In this document: positions 41,151 through 54,800 of the stretch, piece after piece
Layout: every line of letters begins with the position of its first letter
Position numbering within the stretch: the stretch's first letter is position 1
NCBI RefSeq assembly: GCF_000003815.2
Contig: NC_049993.1
Span: forward strand, 1,729,275 to 1,793,274
Direction of reading: 5' to 3'
Length of the DNA: 64,000 nt
Origin: Branchiostoma floridae
Taxonomy: Eukaryota > Chordata > Leptocardii > Amphioxiformes > Branchiostomatidae
The notes under the pieces: model-generated
Told to the model about the DNA's origin: nothing
Seen by the model: only the letters and a program-made list of their open reading frames with translations
Databases searched by the model: none
Translations under genes and position numbers: made by a program

Positions 41151-42060
41151 TTTGCCATTTTTGCATAAATCATGCAAAAAAGTTCCTCATTTGCATATTT
41201 GATATCTGCATATGTTCCACTGATTATGATTAACAAGTGTTACATTTATCGAAGTCCAGTTATTTCAAACAATGGAATTATACAATTTCACCATTAATTA
41301 TGTTAATTAAGTCCTTACTTGCATAAAATGCATATCATTATGAACATCTTTGCCCAAGCTACCCGCATACCTAAAATGCAGGCGATCCGCCATTCCTTTC
41401 TGCAGTTATCCTCTTTGGAGTGTCTTGACAAAAACGCCCCTGAAGTTCCTCAATTAAATGTTAGGGGACTGAAACTTGTCTCACCTTGTCATGATGCTAA
41501 AAGCTATGTGCCACCCAAATGTCACGACCATATCACGTACGAGACAAGAGATACATTGAAAAAAACTGCTATGATAGAATATTCTCATTAATTATGCAAA
41601 TGTATTCCTATTTTGCATAATTAGTATTTTATCTTGTGCAACATTGTCTAAGGTACCTACATACCAAAAATCATGAAAATCCGTTGTTCCCTTCTTGAGT
41701 TATCCTCTTCAGAAGTTTTTGACAAAAATGCCCCTGCTATCCCAAAACTAGACGCTAGGGGCCCAAACTTATGTCATTTTTTCCTGAGCACAAGAGCTAT
41801 CTAATACTTAAAAATCTTGACCATAGCATGTTCAGAACACCGAAATAGCAAAACCGGAAGTTGCGCTGCAGTACCAAGGTCACACACCAGGGGGCCCAAA
41901 ATTGACCTTGACCTTCGTTTTCCCAACCCCTACCCATATACCAAATGTTATTGTAGTCCATCAAGAGGTTCTCAAGTTATGATGACCACAAATATGCGGA
42001 CACAAAGACACACCAAAAACTATACCTCCATTTTTTCATGGAGGTAACAAAAGAGCATTG
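41150..42060. repeat. Dispersed repeat family R1, longest copy
   Basis: Two head-to-tail modules: 'cattatgaacatctttgcc...gatccgccattcctttctgcag' and 'accaaaaatcatgaaaatccg...'. Then come 'ccgaaatagcaaaaccgga', 'cgttttcccaacccctacc' and 'agttatgatgaccacaaa'. The right end forms a hairpin tacctccat/ttttttc/atggaggta (42024-42047). No conserved ORF across copies. Confidence 0.65.
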
Positions 42061-42979
42061 GTCAAAATAAGTCATAATCCCTTACCACCCAAGCCACAAA
42101 GCACAACATTGGGTAGCAGTGAAATTCTCTTGCATACAGTCTGTTGGTTTAGTATTGTTTGTGACTGATTGAAAAACAAGAGCCTTGGCCTTAAGCTTTT
42201 CCGGCTGGGAAAGTGGGAAAGTACGTCTTGCCATTGAAGGGAAACTTGAAGATTCTCACCTACCTGTCTGGGCCTAATTTCTGACATTGTTAGAAAGACT
42301 TCAGACAGTGTAACGATCTCAATCGTTGAATTATTGAGAGAGTTTATTTTAATAATATAAGGGAGAGTTGAATCCAATGAGCTTTTATAAAACTTAACCC
42401 CCCCCCCCCCCTCCCCATTGAACTCTTTTAATTGGGCACACGGTTACAACACGAAGCAGTACCTAGGTGCTCTTAAATTTGAACCATTACTTTTGGCACA
42501 ACTTTAAATCGTTCCAGAAATCTGATTTTAAGGCTGGCCATATGATCATGTTTACATGTAGCTATGTTGAGTTCAGTACTTGAGACACAACGTTCTTGTC
42601 AACTTCGTGCGGTAACGAAGGAACCAACCCGAAGCGTGTCCGGATTCAGCGGTACCATTTATTTAGTAGTTGGCAGGAAACTTTGACTATGACAATGATA
42701 CACAGTTCTGCATAGCCAGCACTCTGGCACACATGATAGACCAGCTTCATTTGAAGTTTTCAAGTCACCTGCAATATTGAGATCACCACTGGTACTTGTA
42801 TTGCAACGCGCCGTGGTTTCTGGATTAAAAGAGTTGAACGAGGTAGGCGTAAAGCGGAATAAAAACATATGCACCCAATGTTTGATTGTGCCAATGAATA
42901 TCGTATCAATTCATATAGACTAGGGTAGCAATATCATAGAGAAAGAAACACAGAACTTTAGTCATTATAAGTGTAAATC

Positions 42980-43380
42980 AAAATTTGTTTTTTTGTTTTC
43001 TTGCATGATAAGCATCTTGTTATGTGCGTCATCACATGGGCATATCTACATACCGAAAATCTTGATGATCCGTTAACATGGTCTTAAGTTATTTTCCTGT
43101 AAGCCGTGCAACAAAGTTGTCCCCGGCAGTTCAAAACCGCTAAGAGACTCAAACATATTCTAAACCACAAGCACTAGCTAGCAATGAAAATCACAAACAC
43201 GTACACAACACGTCCGGAGCGCGAGGTATAAAAACTAAAGTTCCGCGGCACTACCTTTGAAAACTGCACGGGGACCCATTATCGAAATTAATCTTTATTT
43301 TCCTGGCCCCTACCCGCCTACTAAATATTATTAGGATCCATGAAGTCCTCGAACGCGAAACATTACCATCGGGGCGAAGA
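42980..43380. repeat. Dispersed repeat family R1, copy abutting LINE 2
   Basis: Shares 'ataccgaaaatcttgatgat', 'gcgaggtataaaaac-aaagttccgc' and 'tttcctggcccctaccc' with the copies at 20 and 41 kb. It ends where the LINE coding sequence begins, so the LINE may have been truncated here. Confidence 0.55.
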
Positions 43381-43386
43381 AGATAC

Positions 43387-44971
43387 ATGTACATGTGCTT
43401 GCTATCTCTAAAAAGGCCATTAGATATTCAATTCGTCACCAAAGCAACCAGCACGTTCACATTTACACCAATAACAGTTGAATTTGTTACAGAACAACTT
43501 TCAAATGTCAAGGTGAAGAAGGCTACAGGCCTGGACAACATTGACAATAATTTGCTCAAGGTCGGTGCGCAAATACTGGCCCCCTCTCTCACTAAGCTTT
43601 TCAATAAATCTGTAAGCACGGGGGAATTTCCGAAGAAATGGAAGGAAGCTAAGATAATGCCCATCCACAAGAAAGGGGATAAGACCAACCCTTGTAACTA
43701 CCGTCCTGTGTCTATTCTACCTGGCATATCTAAGATATTAGAAAGAGCTGTCCACAATCAACTATATCAGTATCTGACCCAATATAGACTCTTAACACAG
43801 TACCAGTCTGGGTTCAGAAAGAAACTTGGTTACTGAGGAGTGGGTAAGCTCTATTGACAAGAGGGAATTAACCGGAGTGGTATTTTGTGACCTGTCTCGA
43901 GCTTTCGATACCCTTGACCATAACATAATGGTATGTAAACTCCAACATTACGGTGCAGATGACATGGCTTGCAAATGGTTCCAGTCTTACTTGACTGATA
44001 GGATACAACATACATGCATTAACTCAGTTCTATCCTCATCTATCAACGTCACCTGTGGAGTCCCTCAAGGGTTAATACTAGGCCCACTTCTGTTTATCAT
44101 ATATGTGAATGACTTACCGAATTGCATGCAACTCTGTAAGATTGCACTGCATGCCGACGACACGATCATTTACTTCGCGGCACGCAATGTACAGGGAATT
44201 GAGCAGGCCATCCAGAGCGATGCTGCCAGACTTTCCCAGTGGTTTACGGCTAACAAACTGTCGTTAAACCCCACGAAATGTATAACGATGTCAGTGGGTT
44301 CGTCAAGAGCAAACGACATTAATACTGAATTAGATATTACTTTAGCTGGCACAACTCTTGACCAAGTTGATAAATTCAAGTATCTTGGAGTCATTATCGA
44401 CAACATGTTAAAGTGGCATGATCATTGTGATCATCTTAACAAGAAGCTTGCTCAAATAATCGGAATAATGAAGTACCTTAAACACTACCTGGATAGAGAG
44501 GCGTTGCTCACAATTTACAAAGCCCTATTTCTCCCACACATACAGTATTGCAGCACTGTCTGGGATCAAGGGGGTAAAGGAAGTCTGGATAAACTACAGA
44601 AACTCCAAACTAGAGCTGGCCGCGTGATCCTGGGGTACGATCGCTATACGTCTACACCAAACGTCTTGCGTACTCTTGGATGGGTCCAAAGAGCCGATGC
44701 ACATAAAAGAAGTAAGGCAACGCTCGTTTTTAAGGCACTTAACGGCATGACCCCTCCCCATCTTACTGCATTGTTCTCCCAACTCTCAGAAATACACACA
44801 CATAATACCCGTATTAGATCACAAGGTGGACTCCTGCTGCCTAAAGCTAAATATGAACACAGAAAGAAAGCTTTTTCATACTCAGGGGCGGTGCTCTGGA
44901 ACTCCCTTTCGTCCCAATTAAGATCTGCGAGGACACTGTCACAGTTTAAACGATTATATGACCAGGACTAA
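43387..44971 (+). pseudogene. LINE 2 reverse transcriptase, frameshifted
   Basis: First frame (43387-43836): FTFTPITVEFVTEQL, KKATGLDNIDNNLLK, MPIHKKGDK, NYRPVSILPGISKILER and YQSGFRKK. Second frame (43826-44971): GVVFCDLSRAFDTLDHN, GVPQGLILGPLLF, HADDTIIYF and a LINE-type thumb/C-terminal region (LGVIIDNMLKWHDH). The frame changes near 43830 and a few residues normally found between QSGFR and the next block are missing, so there is a small deletion. The catalytic box reads HADD rather than Y/FADD. The endonuclease is absent. The element is dead, and different from the LINE at 5347. Confidence 0.9.
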
Positions 44972-45261
44972 AGGATTCTGATTGTATTTATTTTAACTTT
45001 AGTACCTGTCATATCACAGTGGTTCCTTTTGTTTGATTTCTGTATTATGTTTTGATGCTAAGACTGACATTTATGTTCTCTTCTGACTGTTATTTTTTCA
45101 TTTACAAATCAACTTTGTAACAAACACTGCCCGACCAGCGACACATTGATATGCAAATTCCACTTTTTATTCCACTTTTCATTACTTTGATTTTAAGTTG
45201 ATCCACTGCCTGAATTATTGTTCTTATTATTACCATTATCATATTAAGTTATCTTGAGTTA

Positions 45262-47468
45262 TTATCTTCGCCAGCGAAGATTATGTTTTTGTCGACTTGG
45301 GTCTGTATGTAGGTCAACAGCATATAACTCGAAAAATTGAGGTTGGAACTTTTTGATTTTTTGCAGGTGTGTAGAGGTTGTCAGAAGACATGCCTAGTTC
45401 GAAAATGGTTTACCTGGCGTTTTCTTACGGTGCAGTAGCGAAGTTGTTATTGTTTTCGTGTTTTTTTCGGGAAGCATAAGTCAAAACGCAGCTGGGCGAT
45501 TTCCGCGATATTTGGCAGGTGTGTAGCGGTGGTGGAAAGGATTATCATGTGCGAGAATAGTTTAGCTAGCTTTTACCTATGGTGCTGTAGCTGGCTTTGT
45601 ATGTAAGTGCGTTTGTATGCAAGATAACTCGAGATGTTCTTAATGGATGGTTATGATATTTGGTTGATAGGTAGGAGACACAGAAAGGAAGGTCAAGTTC
45701 GATAATGGGCCTCCTGGCGACTTGTTTTGGTACTGCAAGTGAGCGTCAAAGTTTCCGCCTAAATTTTCCAGAAGTGCCAGGCTCATGATTTTTAAGTGGT
45801 GGATAGCTGTTGGGACTAGGAGTAAATGGTGTAATTTTGGGCCCCCTAGCAGCTTGTTTGGAACTGCAGTTGGTCTTATAGTTTGTAACTTTTGCAAAGG
45901 ATAACTCCAGAGGGGATTGTAGGATATTCTTTGTTTTTGGTAGGTAGTTACTTTGGGTGATTATGAAAATAATGAGATGCAAATTATGTAAATCACTATT
46001 TAATATAATTACTTAGGGAAATTTAATAAACTGCAATATACTGCAGGAGCATATAGGGTGGTACATACATGTACGCCACAGCTGGTGTCTTTAGATGTAG
46101 GTCAATAGGTCGCCTACAAGGATGTACTGTATTGAACAGTTTTATATAAACAAACAGATGTCACCTTCAGAGATATAGGTACTCTCTGATTAGAGAACTA
46201 TTGCGGACTAACATTATACCCTTGACAAACTGGTCTGGAATGCCGCTTTAAGGCCAGAAACATTATACAAGCATTAAGGCCAACATAGGGCACTCTGCCT
46301 TGGTGATTTCGCGCCTATTATAGCTGTCCATGTACCCCTCCTTCAACTGTCAGCCAGGCAGTGTCTTGAGCCAATTGGCGAGCACTACAAGAGCATCAAT
46401 GCTCTCTGCCACAGCTATTAGTTACGGCTGACCCGTACATTAACAACTGGTACATGGGTTAATCCCCAGCCACCTTAGCATTGTTTTCCTGTTTGGAAAC
46501 TGGAAACACAGTGACTACATAGGCACAGGGTATCTGACAATGGAATTGGGAGACAGGAATAAGTAACTATGCAGTTGCATTATACACTTGCTTGCATGTA
46601 TGTTTTCCTTGTGGTAACGCTTGACAAATTTGGTCTTAGGAATAACTTACAACCATGGTTCTCTTAGAAACCCCAGGGGGTCTGCAGGTTTGAAATGGAG
46701 TGCAAGCCTGCAGCTGGCATGGGTTTGTTTACATTATGGTTGATAGATTAGCCAGTCTTACTGTGTCTATTCTTCCCTGATGGAAGAAAACCCACAAATG
46801 CTAGCTTATCAGAGACTATGTGGTTTCTTACTTCTGTTCAACTTGTGACACTAGCTGCCTCCCGGAAAATGTGAGGAAAAGCAAAAGCCTGTCTCTTTTT
46901 GAACAAAACCAAGTCGGACCAAATGAAACAGTGCTGCACACTAAAATGTACTTACACTCACATCTAAGCTTATCTTTAGACTTATAAAATGTACGTCTAT
47001 TGAAATAAGATCATCCTTAAATAAGCATGCTAATTAACTTCACCTTTGCATAATTGCCAATTTAAAATGTACATCTCTACCAAAAGTAACAATATGCAAA
47101 ATATCATGTAAATCCAACGTTCCTGCAACCACACCATGTCCAAGTAAAAAGATACCACATACCAAATATCATTACAATCCATCCAAAGATACTTAAGTTA
47201 TGCTGACCACAAAATGCAAAAAAAAAACACAGACAGACACACACACACAGACATACCAAAAGCTGTGCCAGCATTTCAAATGCAGGCAAAATACACAAAC
47301 AATATAAATTCACTGCATTCCAAAACAAGACACATAAATTTCAAAAACTCACATTACAAAAGCATTTCATTAAATATCTATTTCCCAAAATTAACAACAT
47401 TTCAAAAACAACAATCTTCATTAAAAAAATTGTTTATTTGGCGACGATATGTGTTCGTGGAACTCTAG
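45262..47468 (+). mobile_element. Helentron/Helitron-like non-autonomous element A
   Basis: The left 750 bp match element B (52344-53092) closely. The left end is ttatcttcgccagcgaag and the right end is gttcgtggaactctag|t. It sits between A and T. The left end contains the small palindrome ttcgc/gcgaa and the right end a gttc/gaac mini-hairpin just before CTAG. These are Helitron-style features: CTAG-T end, 3' hairpin, A/T insertion, no target duplication. Element B is bounded independently. The interior includes R1-type sequence (47030-47260) and encodes no protein I recognise. Confidence 0.6.
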
Positions 47469-47814
47469 TTTGTATTGTAAATACCTGACGTTTAGTTATG
47501 TAAGTTTGACCTTTGATTTCAAGTTTGATTCAGTTGTTGTGGTTTTGTGTTATCTTATGTTGGGGTCTCCCGGCTCCCAGTTGGTATTGAAAAACGCCTG
47601 TAGGCGATGTATTTTCCTGGATAAATAAATAAACTGAACTGAACTGAACTGATTAGGTTTCAGAGACTATGGTCAGAAGAATCGGAAACTATAGACTTTT
47701 TCCTAACTGGAAAAAAAACGTTATCATACATTTTGTCTTTTCTATTAGTACTGTGTACAATCTGTGATATTTATCCATAATTTCTATAAAAATGTGCTTA
47801 ATTACGCTAAATAG

Positions 47815-48060
47815 ACCTTTAAAGTGTCTAAAGAGATTACGGTAACGAGAGTTTGAAACTATATACTTTCTCCAAACTGGAAAAAATACTTTTCCTATCA
47901 GACAATAACAACATTTCTATCACTACAGCATGTATTTTGTTATTGTCTCCAAGTATTGAAATTGAAGCAGTTCACAATACGAGATGCAGTACTTGAAACG
48001 TTGCACAAAAATTGTGAATAAACAGGACCCTGACATCTGCTTGGTGAAATTAATTTGTAG
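47815..48060. repeat. Dispersed repeat shared with 8930-9205
   Basis: Diverged copy of the 8930-9205 repeat ('gtctaaagagattacggtaa', 'tccaaactggaaaaaatact'). Confidence 0.6.
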
Positions 48061-50400
48061 GTGCTCCCACCCCACGTCTGAATAGGACCGGGTGGCATGG
48101 TTCTGGTCAAACCGGTTCCGTCAGTGCACTGACCCCTCCGTACACTGACCCCATGTCCCTTTCTTTACCTGAATTGTCTAAAGATTTGAAAAGCAACCTT
48201 TAAACCAATTCAATGAATCCCAATCTGATTAAGGTAGACTATTCGAACGTGTTTTTTTTAGATGTTGAGAAAAAATTTTCTACGGGGATATTTTTTTTTG
48301 ATCATGAAATTTTGGCGGGCTGTTGTTTTCTAGAGCTTGATTTATAAAAAGAAGTTTTGTCGGGGACCCTGGTGACCTGTGGGACCTGGTGTTTGGCCAC
48401 AGGAGGTGAATATAGTGGATAACATCTACGAGCTAATTGGTTCGTAAAGATGTATAAATGCAATACTTACAATCGTAAAGAGTGTGAGCTTTGCCTATGA
48501 AAGACACAATTCAAGCTTTACGAGAACCCATTTGTATACATTATTATACCCAGTGTGAAAGGGGTCTAAGGGTAAACGTAAAAACGTGCGCGTTTCTACA
48601 TATTGTGGCTTTCGTCACCCCTACGAGATAGTGGAATGATCGACAACTCTCACTTTTAAGACGTGTCCTGATTTCGGTTGTGAGTGTTATTTGAGGAATG
48701 GTAGTGTTGAATTAGTCAGGAATACTCATGATAGATAATTGACATAACAAGTTCGCATTTGAGGTGACGTTTTCATCAATTTTATGAAGTTTGATTTTTG
48801 ACATGATGGCAAAACCCTTTACTCTTCGTTTGGACAGGATTGCATGAATTGCTGGTATATGCTGGAACTGTGACGTGTCCCTAAGAAGACAAAGGGTGAG
48901 TCCAAATTTTGAATATCTCGCAATCTCAACATGCATATTTTTTAGATTAGAAATGTTTTTTAGACAGAATTCCATGACCTCATAACTTTGCCAAATAATA
49001 TGAGCTATCGCGACTGATACAAGTATCGTATTCCCACACCTGAAACTACAAAGGTGAGTCGTCTATTTAGATACCATTGTCTTCAGACTAAATTTGTCTT
49101 ACAACGTTTCCTATTGGACATCTGAAACTGTCTTCATTCATAGTTAGAGTATAAAAGACCTGTTTTTTTCCAGATCCAGTGTCACTGACGAAAATTGGTG
49201 GATTCCAGTTGAAACGTCTGACCGTTTCCGAAAATCATATCCAATTGTTTGAGTAACTGATTTTTGGCATATCTTATTACCTGGATGTCTAACCTTCATC
49301 GACATACCCTAGTCTTTACCTATATGTAGGGAACAAGTAGCTGTGTCATTTAGCCGTCCTATTTAGTCGGACTGTCGCTTGGTTAGGTCTGAATTCCTGA
49401 AAGATGGCTGAAATATCCTGTATTTGCTCTCGAGCAAATGTCGGCTGTTGTGTGTTAGGTGGTAGGACCCAGAGGGGTCAGAAAGAAGGAAAGTAGGTCA
49501 GACAGGAGTCTGAAGGGGAGATCCAGAGAGGCACTCTTGGAGGGAGTGAGGGGGAAGTTGGTCATGTGACTTGAGATGAAGAAAAAAATGCACTCATATC
49601 TAGATCGTTTGTCTTGTGAACTTGACTGTGAACCTTACAATGGCGTTGTCGGCAGGACCTTTTCTAGTTTTAAAGTTGTTTTATGAGTGAACCTATGCCA
49701 AGTCTCCGTAACGTCAAGACTAAAGCCCTCTTCTCGCAATTCCTTGCAATTCGTAGTGTGTTCTAACTGCATTCCAGCTATTTGTGCCCGTTTTTTTGGC
49801 TAGCCTGAAAGTTTTTAACATGTTAAAAACTGTCGAGGTGCATTCGAAGTGGAGAAATATCGAATGGCATTCATAGTGGATTCTAAGAGTATGCTAACTA
49901 TTCTAACTGCAGTCTGACCGCATTATGTGGCATTTCAACATTATTCGCAACATTCTTATCTCTTTCGATGAAGAATCGAAACGACAAGCCATCTCGAATC
50001 CTGCCCGAATGTGGCCGAAAGAATATTTGGAATGTAGTCGAAATTTCTAGAATACACTACGAATGCACAGGAAGGGGATTTGAGGACCATTTGGAATTCC
50101 CACCCGAATGGCCCCAACTGTGGCACGAATTTTGCAAATAATTCATTCCGCCTGGTTCTGTTTGATTCCTGCTGATTCGGTTTCAGTGTGAAGGCCCTAT
50201 TAGAAAGCTGCGATAAACTATAAGTGACCAGGATATTCTATCCTGTGATATAACCGTAGCCGATTATAAATCTTGTAGTTGTTACCGCTACTCAAGCAAC
50301 TAGAAAATTCAAAATAAAATCTTAACTATTGTCCACTTTCTTGAGTAACTGATTAATACTTCGCTGATGCCATCTATTTCCATAGGTTGCGAAAAGAAGT
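48061..50400. other. Intergenic upstream of the transporter gene
   Basis: No gene. 49160-49310 looks like a dispersed-repeat 3' fragment ('atcttattacctggatg-ct', also at about 57630). 49406-49445 is the left half of a 40-bp inverted repeat. Confidence 0.45.
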
Positions 50401-51896
50401 AGCATGTTAGATTTAGACAGTTCTTTTAATTGCTGTGTGCTCTACTCTTCAAATACTTTGCTTCAATTCTACCATTCCTTTCTAGAGGTTGTCAGAGAGC
50501 AGAATGGTGGATTCAGACAGTTCTTCGGAGGCAATACCTACATCCAAGAAACTGCTGTGTGGTCTAGTCTTCACCGCGATGCTACTTCAGTACGCAGGGA
50601 GGACCAGTGTGTCTGTTGTCCTTGTACAGCTACAGGAGTCAACAAGCAACATCACAAACGCCAGTGTCTCTAAGGTTAGGTTTGAAATGCTAGCCAACCT
50701 TTGTATACCTGGTAACGTCTATTTTGTTGACATACTGTATTTTCCATAGTTACTAGAAGGTAAACGCTAAGGTTAGAAAATATTTTCTAACATTCACTTC
50801 AATAATCACTTCGACATGTTAAAATGGTTTTGAATGTATGACATTCTCGCTTAATATTTCTTGTTAATGGTCAAGTATATGCACGATAATTATTATGACT
50901 GAAGATATTCTGAAATTATTACAAATTTCATGTTAAAACATTTCTGGTGATAGACTTCAACTTAAACACACGCCAAAAACATTATAAACCATGACCAGTT
51001 GCATAAGCTATATTCTAGAATATTTTGCAACAGCCTCATGTCGGGTACAGCCAGTTCCAAGTCGGAGTAATACTGAGTTCGGTCTACGCTGGTATGCTGC
51101 CCTCGAGCTTTATTGGAGGTTTCCTGGCCTATCGGTATAGGGCTATGAGGTAAGTTCTTTTGCAAAGATATCAATGAAATACGAAAAGAAGTTTGGTTTA
51201 ACAAGATAATCTTAAAATCCCATTGTTTAAACCAAAATTAGGGATTTTTGTAACATTTGACTTTCAGAAACCCGTTGCCATGGCAACACGAAAAATTATA
51301 AACTTACTCTATTTCTAGTTAATTGTTGCCAACAATATTTTAGGAAATGTCAGCAAGTTTTGTTGATCTAGCTCAAGCCATTTGGGAGCTATACGACGAG
51401 CTATACTATTATGTAAAATTTATTCTAAAGTTGGCGCAGGCACATTTAGGACCCCCTAGTCTGGATAGGGTTAACCCCGTGGACATTTGGCTTAACCTAG
51501 GATAGTTACTCATTCGGCCACAGAGACGTGAATTTATGGATGAATTCCGCTCGCGCATTTATTTTCGCGGGTTAAAAAAATGGCCACATGTGACCTAATA
51601 ACGTTCCTGGGCAATCATAATTATATGCTTGCCAGAGATCTGCTCTCCAAAATAGGGGAGCACATGGTCTTGTTATCCTCTTTAAACAAGGACGGCAATA
51701 GAGAATTATTGAAATGGCGCCGATTGTCTTACTATAGTATAGGTAAGCACACATATATAAGTCAAACCAAGCATGGACTCCAGAGGATTTCATTCCTAAA
51801 TTTAACTCAGTGTGGCTATACAAGAAAATGTATATAGTTTGGAAAAAACTAGAAAGGCCGACATTTGCTTAAGAGCAAATACAGCATATTTCAGCC
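49406..51896. repeat. 40-bp inverted repeat pair around the first two transporter exons
   Basis: Starting ggctgaaatat and running to 49445, the left arm matches the reverse complement of 51857-51896 with three to four mismatches. Each arm holds its own palindrome (atttgctc/gagcaaat and atttgct/agcaaat). The ggctgaaatat end also forms the inner ends of the large inverted duplication (57583-57597 and 61135-61145), so it is probably a transposon terminus. Confidence 0.55.
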
Positions 51897-54800
51897 ATAC
51901 CCCTTCCCACGCAACATTGGACTGTTCCAAATCACCCCTGCGCAAAAATGGAACATCATATTAACAGTACATTATCCCCCAAAGTGGACTGGTATTGTGA
52001 ATTGATTCCAGGTAAAACAGAGCTTGCTTCTATTTTTCAGAAAATGACAATAATCACACCTTCCATTCAGAAAATTTTCATCATGACTGAAAATTGTTGA
52101 ATGACTTCATGTAATGTCATTAACAATTTTCAGTACGATAACTAGGTGTAAGTTTAAAAAAGTATAACTCCTTGTGATGTGGGTACATTTATTATTGCAG
52201 TGAACATTTTTTATTCAAGTAGGGCATACGATTTAATAATTATCAAGCAGGTGCAGGTACTGTAGGAGCGTTTGTTTTCTTCAAGCTGTAAAACTGTTAA
52301 ACTGTTTTACTTTGTATGCAATCAGCCATCGAGCCTATTCTTATTATATTCGCCAGCGAATATTATGAGATTGCTTACTTGGGTCTGTATGTAGGTCAAC
52401 AGCATATAAGTCGAGAAATTGTGGATGGAACTTTTTGATTTTTTGTAGGTGTGTAGCGGTTGTCGAAAGGCATGCCTAGTTTGAAAATGGTTTACCTGGC
52501 GTTTTCCTACGGTACAGCAGCGAGCTTTGTATTTTTTCGAGGTTTGTTTCGAGAAGCATAACTCAAAATGCAGCTGGGCGATTTCTACGATATTTGGCAG
52601 GTGTGTAGCGGTTGTGTAAAGGATTGTCATGTGCGAGAATGGTTTAGCTAGCTTTTACCTATGGTGCTGTATCGGGATTTGTATGTAATTGCGTTTGTCT
52701 GTTAACACGATAACTCGAGATGTTCTACATGGATGCTAATGATATTTTGTTGATAGGTAGGGGACACAGAAAGGAAGGTCAAGTTCGATAATGGGCCTCC
52801 TGGCGACTTGTTTTGGTACTGCAAGTGAGCGTCAAAGCTTGCGCCTAAATTTTCCAGAAGTGCCATGTTCATGATTTTTAAGTGGTGGATAGCTGTTGGG
52901 ACTAGGAGTGAATGGTGTAATTTTGGGCCCCCTAGCAGCTTGTTTGGAACTGCAGTGGGTCTTATAGTTCGTAACTTTTAAGAAGGATAACTGCAGAGGG
53001 GATTGATGGATATTCTTTGCTCTTGGTAGGTAGGTACTTAGGGTGATTATCAACATAATGAGATGCTAATTATGTAAACCGCGATCTACTTAATATAATT
53101 ACTTTAACTTATACTGGAGAAGAATATCCCTTACAAAAGTGTCACCCTAGCCTGATCTCCTTCCCCTAAAAGGGCCAGTCACAGCAAATTAACCCCCTGC
53201 CCTCAGCCTCCTGGCCTCAGCCGGGAGATGACCCCTCAACTCAAAGACAAATCAAAGGTGGAGCAGAACTAATCGCCATGGCAGACCGTGGCAGGGATGT
53301 CAGTTCCCAGTAATTGGAGATGCCTTGAATTTACAAGTTTGGATCTTTGGTAACCTAAATGCTGTTCATAGAATTTAGTTTTGAATAGCTAATGGTGAGC
53401 ATGACATAACTTTGAGACAATCAAATGTAAGGAACTTATTCCTATGTACTAAATAGAGGATTGCTTCTGTTACCAATCTAATCAGAGATGTGATTAACAG
53501 ATTAGCCTGATGATGCACATGTCATTGACCTGTTAATTGTTTGCAGTGGAGAGAAGCATGAACAAGTGTCTTTAGGCTCCGAGGTTTATATTCAAACCAA
53601 GTAAGCTCATTAGAAGTCTTTCTGCTTGGAGCAAAATATATTTCTGGTGACATTATAATATGAGCCAGTGGTCAAGTGGCATTTTCAGTCAAGGCTGGGA
53701 AGATTAGCAGTGTTAATAGGCAATCAAACAGTCCTTCATTCTGATCATTATTATCCATGCTATGATATTGGTAGCACATTTGTTTTTAGTAGCTTAAAGA
53801 GCATGACACTAGTACTTTTTTTAGAGTCCAAATACCCAGGTCTAACAGTCAGTCAGTCAATTAGTCGACACCGGACATCAACTCGGGAAGCTTGCTGGAC
53901 CCTTATAACAGTGATCCATTCATTATACTCCAAAAAGGCTCTGAGTATCTAGAGATTATTTTATGTTTGCGCATAGAGAAATGTCTCGGTACCAGAGTGA
54001 TGCATGCTAGTTCTAAGAGCTTGGCCAAGTTTTATAGCAGATGAGAGGAGTTACACAGAGAAATATCTGACCATCTATTACTTCAAGCCATACCAGAACT
54101 TCAAATGAAGAAGTGAATCCTCGGGGGGGGGGGGGGGCGGTCATATACCGCCATGGCTACTGTCCAACTTCTATGAAGAGCTTGCTCCTGTAATGTGCAA
54201 TATCTACAATGCATGCTTACAACATTCCCTTACAATGGACAGAAGAACTGGTAGTGCCAGTACCGAAGGTGACCAGGCCCAAAGGTCTTGAAGATTTCAG
54301 GTGCATTTCCCTAACGAGCTATCTGGGTAAGGTGTACGAGGTGTTTCTCCGGGACTTATTGCTACAGGACACAAATCACCTGATTCATGACTCTCAGCAT
54401 GGTTTCAGAAAGTCTCTGCACTCATCCAGACAACGCAATCCTGGTTTGATGCGGTTAACAGTTCTCCTAATGCAAGTGAGCATCACTTAGAACTAAATAG
54501 GTTGGTATCGTAGGGTAGAGTGACAGCAATTAGTTAATGTGCCTAGCAACCGCCGGGTCCTCTCAGTTCTGTGATATCCTTTGTCAGCTGGCCGAAGAAG
54601 GCTTGCTCTGGGAGATCGAATAAACACGATATTTCGCTGTTACTCTGTTTTATAATGTTTTTACAGCGCTTTTCTATAGTGTCATTTTTAATGACACAGT
54701 CTTGTGAACACGTTTTTTTGCTATTGCTCTGTTTTATTAAGTTTTTACTGCGCTTTTCTATAACTTTGTCATTCTAAAGACACAGTCTTCTGAACACGTA

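Larger units (their letters stand above)
43387..47660 (+). mobile_element. LINE 2, interrupted in its 3' UTR by a Helentron-like element
   Basis: The RT coding region (43387-44971) and about 290 bases of 3' UTR (to 45261) are separated by 2.2 kb from a piece at 47469-47660. That piece has the look of a LINE 3' end ('cgcctgtaggcgatgtattt', 'ggataaataaataaa', (ctgaa)n). Removing 45262-47468 joins them without duplication. That the two parts are one element is inferred from position and style. Confidence 0.6.
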
